From: Thereva unica
Taxonomy: Eukaryota; Arthropoda; Insecta; Diptera; Therevidae
Length of the DNA: 64,000 bases
NCBI GenBank assembly: GCA_949987705.1
Contig: OX465282.1
Location: forward strand, 89,888,070-89,952,069
Reading direction: 5' to 3'
Each line of letters opens with the position of its first letter. Within the stretch, counting starts at the first letter, position 1. Under the pieces are notes generated by a model. That model did not search any database and was not told the DNA's origin. It saw only the letters and a list, made by a program, of their open reading frames with translations. Both the position numbers and the translations under genes were made by a program. This document shows positions 56,545 through 64,000 of this stretch, piece after piece.

Positions 56545-57610
56545 GATCTACAGAGACTGCTATTCATGTGTTAGTGAGAGATGTTGAGAAGTACCTCAGG
56601 GCCAAGGAATTCTCTCTCTCTCTCTGCGTCTTTGCAGACTTTGAGGGTGCGTTTGACAACGTCACCTTCGACGCGATCAATGAAGTGGCAGTAAAGGCAT
56701 TCATCCCCCCACTGCGAGATGGATCACGTGGCTTCTCAGCAGCAGATTGATAACTGCTGAGTTAGATGCTGAATCGATTACGGTAATGGCTGTTATAGAC
56801 TGTCCGCAGGGGTATCCTATCACCCCTATTATAGTCAATCGTGATCGACAAACTTCTTGCCGACGTGAATAGCCGGGGATTTAAAGCACAGGCCTATGCA
56901 GACAAAAAACTGTCATCGTACCATTTCGTAATAGTAGGAAGCTAAATTTATAAGCTCCCTCTTTGAATGGCAAAGAAATGGTTTTCTCGAAGGAGGCTAA
57001 ATATCTTGGCTTAATCCTGGATCAAGAGCTCTCCTGGAAACCCCAAATTGAGAGAGTAACTGCGAAGGCAATTACATCTCTCCATATTTGTCGCCAATTT
57101 GCAGGAAAAACCTGGGGCCTCAAACCTAGGTTAATGTTTTGGCTATATATGACGGTCGTAAGGCCCATGGTCACGTATGCGTCCATCGCTTGGTGGGTCA
57201 AGACCAAACAAAAGAGTGATATGATTAAGCTGGCCAGTGTGCAAAGACTGGTCTGTGTTGGCATCTATACGACTGCAGATATAGAGGCCCTACTGAACCT
57301 CCCTCCGCTATACCTAGTAGTGAAAAGGAGGCTGTGGTGGAGCTGCGTCTACGGGAGCTATTCTCCTTTAAGCAAGGAGACCTTCTGGATCATTTATCGA
57401 TCCAACCTGAAGCCAATGATATCATTGTCCGAAACCATTCCTGCCAATCTTGACTTTGACAAATCAGTTACGACGATTATTCGAAATAGGTCAGAGTGGC
57501 AACATGGCAGGCCTTTCTTTAGAGGAAGCACAGCCTTTTGGTATACGGACGGTTCCAAAACGGATAAAGGAAGAGGGTTAGGTGTTTATGGCCCAAGGAT
57601 CTAAATATGT
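56545..57610 (+). pseudogene. LINE relic with RT and RNase H (I/LOA-like)
   Basis: STETAIHVLVRDVEKYLRAK, FADFEGAFDNVTFDAIN (RT palm, first Asp), then a damaged YAD box (AQAYADKK near 56900). A 213-codon frame (56963..57604) follows: EAKYLGLILDQELSWKPQIE, RQFAGKTWGLKPRLMFWLYM, LLNLPPLYLVVKRR and finally AFWYTDGSKTDKGRGLGVYG, the first RNase H strand with its Asp. RNase H is cut short by a stop. An RNase H domain separates it from the other LINEs in the window. Confidence 0.78.
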
Positions 57611-57721
57611 GTGGCTAGAGTAGCGGCAAACTCATCACTTATCGGTCCAGAACCTTTCTGTAGTTTAGCAAGCTTCCACGTAAGAACGGCTATCAAAAAT
57701 TGGGTCCACCAGAAATCGAGA

Positions 57722-57817
57722 TTTATTCCTTGAAATTATTTCTTCATTGAAACTATTATTTTAAAAAAATAAATTTTTATTACCATTTTTAACAATTATA
57801 TTACATTGGAATTTATT
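57722..57817 (-). terminator. Candidate poly(A) signals of gene A
   Basis: AATAAA on the minus strand at 57817..57812, 57781..57776 and 57727..57722, about 55-150 nt after the stop. The first is best placed. Confidence 0.5.
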
Positions 57818-57871
57818 AGTTAGGAAAAAATAACAAAATTCGACCAGCGAATTTAAATTGTTTAAAATTAA

Positions 57872-59320
57872 CTAAGCAGTTTTCTTAATATTTCTCGACT
57901 CAAATTCAATTTGAATGTCCCTCTCAGGTATTAAGCCAAACAAGGATTTTTTCAGCTTCATTGGAACATCTGTGTCCTTTCCAATTTTTATCTTAAAACT
58001 AAGCAGAATATAATACAACAAAATTTTGACTTCCATAAGAGCGAAGCGGAAACCTATGTGTTAAAAAAATTTATGTTTAAATTATCGATTGTATATGTTT
58101 TATTGAAATATTTACCAATACAATTTCTAGGGCCAACACCGAATGGTAAAAATGCGTCCATGTTTATATTGCCAATATTTTCATCACTAAATCTTTCTGG
58201 ATCAAAAACCTCAGGGTTCGGGAATAATGCAGGATCTTCATGGAAGGAGTGAATAGGTATGGTGAGAACATCGCCTTCTTTTATTGTGAATTTAAGACCA
58301 TTTTCATCTTCATATGAGTATTCTTTTACACATTGTCGATCGGTAGCTATGGCTGGCGGCCATCTTCTAAGGGATTCGTTAATAACCATTTTCATGTACT
58401 TCATGCCCTTCATGACTTCATAGTTAAGTGGTTCACCCTTAAGTTTTTCATTAGTTTCAAGAATTTCTTCATAAAGTTTCTGCTGGACATCTGCATTAAG
58501 CGCCAGTTCATAAAAGAGGAACTGCATAGCATTCGAGCTCGTATCGAAACCAGCCAAGAAGAATATAAAACTTTGAGCGATAATTTCGTCATCGGTCCAC
58601 GTCTTTTTGATTTCACCATTAATCTGATTTCTTTCGTTCTCCAATTCTTTATTGTCCTTTTCGTTTAAGCTTGCAAAATTTCCATCCTTTAAGCTCATAA
58701 GAAGTTGAATCATGTCTGGCCTTTCAATTCCACTATCCTTTCTCATAGCCATAGTTTGGATAATCAACTGATTGAACATGCCTCGTACTTTCTGACTAAA
58801 CATAGTAATACCCATGGCACGTGTTAATCGTGGAGCAAAGCGTATAAAGAAAAACTTCATCATCCTCCATGGCTGCTGGAACTGTAAGAATTCTCGTCCA
58901 ACCTCCAGAAATTCATTGTCGGTATTTTTCAATGAGTTACATTCTAAGCCAAATGCACATGAAGCGATTACATCATTGGTGTATTTAGAGAATAATTGCT
59001 TCGCTTTGAAATTAATTTTGCCCGTTTCTTTGCATTCGTCATGCAAATGATTTACAAATTGATTTGCGCAGTGGTTGATCAATTGGAACATGACTTTCAT
59101 TTTGCTCCCAGTGAATAGTGGACTTAAAGTTGATCTCATATCCCTCCATGCTTTGCCTCTCATTGCAAATAGTGTATTGCCAAAGAATGTATCAAATTCG
59201 GGATCAACAAATGTTCTGTGATCTTGAAAGTGATGGAAATCCTTTATTGCCAGTTGTTTCAGGAGATCGATGTCTTTGATGAAGAATGTTCGTGTACCAA
59301 AATCAAATACCCCAAAGATT
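57872..59320 (-). CDS. CYP9-like cytochrome P450, exons 2-3 (gene A)
   Basis: Exon 2 is 59320..58116 (acceptor TTTTTACAG, donor GTAAATA), intron 2 is 62 bp, exon 3 is 58053..57872 with stop TAG. Exon 2 starts in phase 2 with IFGVFDFGTRTFFIKD. Motifs: WRDMR, AGFDTSS (I-helix Thr present), ESLR, DPERFS, heme loop FGVGPRNCIG, then FRFALMEVK. The frame is intact and ends KKTA. Exon 1, with the membrane anchor, is not in the window; by analogy with B and C it should lie to the right, past a transposon-filled intron. Predicted ER monooxygenase, substrate unknown. Confidence 0.92.
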
Positions 59321-60369
59321 CTGTAAAAAAAGAAACAAATTTCATAATATCAGTTTTTCGTTCAAAATTTCAATTTTTATTTTTAATTTTCGTAGTGCAT
59401 TCTTCTGTATTAAGGGGTAACATATGTACATCTATATGGGGGAAAATAATTAATTTCTCAAGTTTGGTTGATTGCTCTAGCTATGAGCTATATCGACGAC
59501 ATTACAACCTATAATGAAAAGGTGCGTGAGGAGCTATGACGGTTTTGAATAATTTTAACCAAGCTATATTTTCAAAAACGTAAATAAAAAATAATGGTGT
59601 ACTAGTACATTGTAATTTTTCGATTCGATTCGTTTCCAAAATTGCTAAGATTGTGTAATGCAATCGAATGCAGTTAGAGATTTCATTATGTAGTCTGTGA
59701 CACGAAATAGCTAATTTTATTCTACTTGTCATACCCTTTCCTTTGATACCCATGCCGGGGGCTCGCGAACACAATTACGAAGTTTAGCCGCCATATTGGA
59801 ACTGCTATTTTGATTTATTTTCCAAATGGTCCGATTGCATTGTCACTCAAACTATACATATACTATGATTACATGCATACTTGAAGTCGGCTTCAAATAG
59901 ACTTGAAAATCATGTAACCCCAGATCGACTTCGGCCTATTCGGAAACTCAATAGATGGCGACACCGTAAGATTTTAGAAAAACAAATTTTATTTTATTCT
60001 ACTTAAATATTTATTCTTTTAATTCAATTGAAATTTTAAAACTAACAAATCCAAAAATCCAATTTTTACTTCAATTTCAATTCCTTATAATATTCTAAAT
60101 ATTCCTCAATTCTATGGTTTGATTTCGATATAACCGTGATGCTGTTTTGGTAGAAGTCTTGACTAAATTCTATTTTGGGTGAGGAAAAAGGATGATATTC
60201 AAATTTTCGGGATTGGGAATTTGCATGAACTCGACTCGTTATGGGGCCCATCTACGGGCCAACTAGTTGCCCAAACTGAGTTGTGTAAAGAGTTGGTATT
60301 TTGCCACAAACGCTTCAACTGAGTTGATACTTCAATTGTCAATTCAATATGAGACAACAGAATGCAACT
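59321..60369. other. Intron 1 of gene A next to exon 2
   Basis: No gene. TATTCTACTTGTCATACCCT and CCTTTGATACCCATG at 59716-59756 repeat the module seen in the Helitrons, followed by a diverged CGCCATATTGGAACTGC stretch. Confidence 0.45.
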
Positions 60370-60515
60370 CAACCACTCACACATGCGCGAACTGCCAAAG
60401 AAGCAAAAATAAAGCTAACAAATATCATGCAGCTGACAGTGGGGTCTGTCCTGAATTTTTAAGGCAAATTGAATTCATTCATAATAGGACAAATTATTCC
60501 GTGAAAGAAATATAG
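60370..60515 (+). pseudogene. LINE ORF1 C-terminal zinc-knuckle end
   Basis: THTCANCQRSKNKANKYHAA then DSGVCPEFLRQIEFIHN, ending NYSVKEI and a stop. The pattern C-x-x-C...H...C-P-x-F/Y-x-R fits the last knuckle of ORF1 proteins in LINEs. Sequence before 60370 does not continue it, so ORF1 is truncated. ORF2 starts 72 nt downstream. Confidence 0.55.
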
Positions 60516-60808
60516 TAAATTTCGTTTGTAGCTGAACTAATTATATAGTAAAAGACATATAGTTATATAATAAAGTAAATATAAATATGTCAGAAGAAGG
60601 TAATCATTTAAACTTGTTATTCTTAAATATTCGAAGTTTGAGAAACAAACTACATGAACTACAAGCACTTTCAGCTAAACACAAAGAGGTACAGATAATG
60701 GTTTTAAATGAGACTTGGCTTTATTCAGATGAAACTTGCTACTTTAACTTGCAGGGTTTTTCAGCAGAATTCAATTGTAGGGATAGCTCTAGAGGTGGCG
60801 GTTCTGTT

Positions 60809-60973
60809 CTTCTTCTTCTTTGATCCGTTAGCTGGCGGTCCGAGCGGGACCTGTCCCGCTGTCGGTGCCGCTTTGAAAAATGCGGTTTCTTGCCTAGTTT
60901 TTACGATCAATTCGGCAGGTCGACAACCCTCCTCCTTTCACACCCAGGACTTGGGACCAGGCGACGGCGGAGT
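60809..60973 (-). mobile_element. 165-bp insertion with (AAG)n tail and 13-bp duplication
   Basis: TGGCGGTTCTGTT occurs exactly at 60796..60808 and 60974..60986. Read on the minus strand, the insert ends GGATCAAAGAAGAAGAAG, like a LINE 3' tail; the preceding GGACCGCCAGCTAACGG is reminiscent of the LINE scrap near 43010. A strongly 5'-truncated LINE insertion is the simplest reading. Confidence 0.82.
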
Positions 60974-61166
60974 TGGCGGTTCTGTTATATATGTTAAAAA
61001 TGGTCTAGATTATAGAGTAGCTTTTAACGGCGATGGTGATAAATATAATACTATTGTAATCGAAATAAAAACTCTTGATGGAAAAACTCTGAATATTATG
61101 ACTATGTACAGACCTCCTAATGTTAATACTGTGGACTTCATACAATACTTGGAAAGCAAACTTCTA

Positions 61167-61404
61167 CAGTAAAAAGCCAGAAGTGTCTAAGTGCAAATTT
61201 GACGATTTTGACTTTATTGCATTTTTGTATTCAGTATTTTAGTCTTAATCATTGCTATAATTATTATCTTAAACTAAGCTGTGGTTGCTGAGTTATTCGC
61301 CCGGCAAAAGTGGTTTTGTGCACAATTCTGTATCTAAAAAAATCTTTGAGGGCGATTTTCTCGAAATGCATATTTTGCACTTAAGCACTTCTGGCTGTGT
61401 ACTG
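61167..61404. mobile_element. 238-bp Tc1/mariner-type MITE
   Basis: Ends CAGTAAAAAGCCAGAAGTG and (inverted) CAGTACACAGCCAGAAGTG, continuing into TAAGTGCAAA on both sides, flanked by TA (61165..61166 and 61405..61406). CAGT-type ends at a TA duplication are standard for Tc1/mariner. No transposase. Confidence 0.82.
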
Positions 61405-62267
61405 TAGACTTGACCTCTACAAGGACCTAATATTTATAGGTGATACTAACATTGATTTACTAAAAAACGATAACATGGCAAATACGTTACGTAATATGAC
61501 CTCTGCTAACAACTACAGAATACTAAACAAAACTGAAACCGAACATTATACAAGGCAAGATAAAAATACGCATTCAATCATTGATCACTGTTTTACAGAT
61601 CTTTCTCAGATCTATACAATAAATACTTTCTTACAAACAACTGCGATATCAGACCATCGATACATGATAATTCACATCTCCAAAAACAATGTATAATCAA
61701 AAAACCTATGACCACATCTAAAATTACATTAAAAATTAAAGGCAAGTATAGATTCCATGTGAAAAAACTGCTTGCTAGGATAGAAAACCCTAAAATTAAC
61801 AATATTGTAGATGTGTTACAAAAAGCCAAATCACTTAGCTCCATCCACAAAAAAGTTAGAACGCGATCTAATAGCTGGATAACGAGCGAAATTATTATGG
61901 GAATAAAAGAGAGAGATTCCTTATACTCTCAAATGAAAAAGAAACCAAATGATCACGTTTTGTGCGCCGAATATAACAGAATACGCAACAAGGTTACAAT
62001 GGAAGTAAGAGTAGCCAAGGATAATTATTATGTAAATGATAGAATATCACATGCCGGGAGACCACAAGAAAGCTATGGAAAGTAATAAATAAGGACATAA
62101 TAAACAAGCAAGAAACAAAATCGAAAAGCGATCTACAGAAAATTATAGTAAATGGCAAGGCAATTGAGAGTGCGGGTGACATTGCAACTTCTTTCAACAC
62201 CTACTTTAATGGAATTGGTAAGTCTATCCAGGCGGATATACCTATCAAGCTACCTGTAGATACGCCA

Positions 62268-63824
62268 ATGGCAACTAACTCAATCTTTATGAATCCTACC
62301 AGCATGGATGAGGTAGAACGTGTTGCTCTGAATTTAAAAAAGAGTGCAGCTCCGGGTAAAGATGGAATTTCTACTGAAGACATAGTCGATGTGATAGACA
62401 TCATTAAGAAACCCCTCACTAACCTTATAAATGAGGCAATGAGTAGTGGCACTTTCCCTAGCTGCCTCAAGGATACGATTGTAACACCTATTCTGAAAGG
62501 AGGAGACTCGGCTGACATGAATAATTACAGGCCCATAGCACTCATAAGCAACGTGGGAAAAATCTATGAAAAAATCTTTGAGAAAAGAATAAGAAATTTT
62601 ATCGCTAGAAATGGAGGTCTAGACAGTAAGCAGTTCGGTTTTCAAGAACGCAGTAGCGCTGAACTGGCTGCTTCGGAAAGCCTGAACCTAATAAACAGTT
62701 ATCTCGATGCAGGTTACTATGCAGGGGCAGTATTCATAGATCTTAAAAAGGCATTTGATACAGTGCATCATGACGTCCTACTAAGTATCCTCTTCAACCT
62801 TGGAATAAGGGGCTCGTCGAATGATCTGCTGAGGAGCTATCTTACTGGGAGGCATGTATCTACAAGAGTTAATGGTGTCTCGAGTGATCAACTAGTGCTC
62901 ACAACTGGAGTTCCCCAAGGCTCCATATTGGGACCACTTCTATATTTGCTCTACATCAATAACATCAAATACTCAAGGCTCAGTGGACAATACCATATAT
63001 TTGCAGATGATACTAACCTCATTTATCGAGCTAGAACTGCAGAAGAGCTAGAAAATAGCATAAATAGTGACCTGAAAATCTTCAAGGACTGGGCGGATGG
63101 AAATAAATTAAAGATAAATGAAAAAAAGACTAAGTATATGATATTCCATCAGAAAAATAAGGCAGATATTAGAATTACGGTCAAGATAGGCGATGAAAAA
63201 ATAGCTAGGGCAACTGAAGTTGTCTATCTAGGACTTTCAATTGATGATGGTCTGAACTGGAGGAAGCACATAGGAAAAATAGGAAAAACCCTCGCCCCTC
63301 TAATAGGAGTTTTCAAAAGAAACCCCAAACTCCAGGAGAAAATAGCGCTTCAGGTTTATAATGCACATATCCTATCTAGGGTCCGTTTTAGTATCCTTAA
63401 CTGGTCGCAGTGCTCTCAGCGAGTGTGCGCAGATGTAAAAATTCTGTTAAACAGGGCGCTGAAAGCTCTATATGGTCTTCCATGGAGTACAGCCACTCAA
63501 GATGTTTACCGACTCGCGGGACAATTAACTTTGGACCAAGTCATCCGAATGGAAAAGGCAAAGTTCATATATAAGTTGAAGGAAAAACATCTGAGATCAA
63601 ACTTAGAAATTGTACAATATTCAAGCATACACGACTACATTACGAGAAACAGGGACAACTTTAGGCCAACGCAACCTAGAACGGAGAGGACAAGAGAGGG
63701 TCTGCTTTATACTGCGGCGGAAATTTACAATACTCTACCGGACCACATCAAATCAGCTCCGTCTTTAGTAACGTTTACAAAAAGGCTAAAGAAGTATCTG
63801 ATGGAGGAGGTTCAGCCTCATTAA
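62268..63824 (+). CDS. LINE reverse transcriptase, open frame of 518 codons
   Basis: The frame is open further upstream to about 62060, so the ATG at 62268 is internal and arbitrary. Motifs: SAAPGKDGISTEDI (26-39), NNYRPIALISNVGKIYEKI (85-103), FIDLKKAFDTVHH (156-168, catalytic Asp), TGVPQGSILGPLLYLLYI (213-230), FADDTNLIYR (245-254, catalytic Asp pair), KLKINEKKTKYMIFH, VVYLGLSIDDGLNWRKHI and a C-terminal TAAEIYNTLPDHIKSA. No RNase H. No lesion from 62268 to the stop, the best-kept RT in the window. It would copy LINE RNA at the nicked target. The damaged endonuclease upstream means this copy cannot move by itself. Confidence 0.88.
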   Translation: MATNSIFMNPTSMDEVERVALNLKKSAAPGKDGISTEDIVDVIDIIKKPLTNLINEAMSSGTFPSCLKDTIVTPILKGGDSADMNNYRPIALISNVGKIYEKIFEKRIRNFIARNGGLDSKQFGFQERSSAELAASESLNLINSYLDAGYYAGAVFIDLKKAFDTVHHDVLLSILFNLGIRGSSNDLLRSYLTGRHVSTRVNGVSSDQLVLTTGVPQGSILGPLLYLLYINNIKYSRLSGQYHIFADDTNLIYRARTAEELENSINSDLKIFKDWADGNKLKINEKKTKYMIFHQKNKADIRITVKIGDEKIARATEVVYLGLSIDDGLNWRKHIGKIGKTLAPLIGVFKRNPKLQEKIALQVYNAHILSRVRFSILNWSQCSQRVCADVKILLNRALKALYGLPWSTATQDVYRLAGQLTLDQVIRMEKAKFIYKLKEKHLRSNLEIVQYSSIHDYITRNRDNFRPTQPRTERTREGLLYTAAEIYNTLPDHIKSAPSLVTFTKRLKKYLMEEVQPH

Positions 63825-64000
63825 TTGTTTAATTTAATTTCTTTAATTTTTTTTGCATTTATTCTTTTTAATTCTTATTTTAATCTTTATCTATTAATTT
63901 TTTATATATCAATTTTCTTATTTATTTATTTTTATCTATCTATATTATTTATTCATTTTTATTTATTTCTCTTTCACTTTTTCACACTTTTCAAATAGGA

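Larger units (their letters stand above)
60587..62085 (+). pseudogene. LINE endonuclease region, broken by two insertions
   Basis: MSEEGNHLNLLFLNIRSLRN (start, N-x-R-S catalytic Asn), VLNETWL (metal-binding Glu), GGSVIYVKNGLDYRVAF, IMTMYRPPN, then after the second insertion LIFIGDTNIDLL, HSIIDHCFTDL and ISDHRYMIIHI (terminal D-H pair). These are the APE endonuclease motifs in order. Beyond the two insertions there is a frame change near 61400 and another near 62080. Confidence 0.75.
60370..63985 (+). mobile_element. LINE with ORF1 end, endonuclease and open RT
   Basis: Endonuclease frames begin at 60587, and the RT frame ends at 63824. After the RT a T-rich, TTTATTT-type 3' region runs to the window edge. 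Two insertions break the endonuclease (60809..60973 and 61167..61404). Overall decay is low. It lies in intron 1 of gene A, on the opposite strand. The RT resembles the CR1/L2-type group; the exact clade is not fixed. Confidence 0.8.

Overview
The window is AT-rich nuclear DNA from an insect. The evidence is a tandem array of CYP9-like microsomal P450 genes with spliceosomal introns of about 60 bp, arthropod-type TCAGT initiators upstream of them, and a dense load of insect-type transposable elements. I cannot name the species. There are no bacterial features, CRISPR arrays, rRNA genes or genuine tRNA genes. HOST GENES. All host genes I can support are on the minus strand and belong to one P450 array. 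Gene A: exons 2 and 3 at 59320..58116 and 58053..57872; exon 1 lies beyond the right edge. Gene B: exon 1 at 53088..52877, exons 2 and 3 at 42473..41275 and 41213..41032; 530 aa. Gene C: exon 1 at 33940..33729, exons 2 and 3 at 21766..20562 and 20502..20321; 532 aa. Gene D: exon 1 only, at 11544..11333; the rest would lie beyond the left edge. All copies share one architecture. Exon 1 is 212 nt and carries the membrane anchor. Intron 1 is very long and phase 2: about 10.4 kb in B, 12.0 kb in C, and more than 11.3 kb in D and 4.6 kb in A. Exon 2 is about 1.2 kb, intron 2 is 59-62 bp, and the last exon is 182 nt. Gene C has Ala in place of the conserved I-helix Thr. TRANSPOSON LAYOUT. 1-5.7 kb: a CR1/Jockey-type LINE split by a Ty3/gypsy element with a 79-bp tandem array next to a candidate 3' LTR; a PIF/Harbinger element has inserted into that LTR. 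5.98-7.15 kb: LINE 3' fragments. 7.9-9.7 kb: a non-autonomous Helitron with 128-bp repeats. 12-13.7 kb: an inverted-repeat element and a Helitron-helicase remnant. 14.4-20.1 kb: a second gypsy relic split by a 4.4-kb hAT element that carries a 3.2-kb RTE-like LINE. 20.3-33.9 kb (gene C): intron 1 holds another Helitron and several LINE relics, one split by a hAT element with a MITE inside it. 34-40.6 kb: a TAA-flanked MITE, an RTE relic with two nested Harbinger-like elements, and a second copy of the first Helitron family. 41-53 kb (gene B): intron 1 holds a gypsy gag relic > hAT > RTE nest, a CR1/Jockey LINE carrying a tRNA-derived SINE, and an RTE relic. 53.7-57.6 kb: a hAT element and an RT-RNase H LINE relic. 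59.3-64 kb (intron 1 of A): a LINE with a long open RT frame, broken by two small insertions. HOW IT WORKS. The P450s are predicted ER-anchored monooxygenases that take electrons from cytochrome P450 reductase. The rest is non-host DNA in introns and spacers. Its insertion order can be read from target-site duplications, several of which are exact. All coordinates and splice sites were read by eye, without alignment or database searches.
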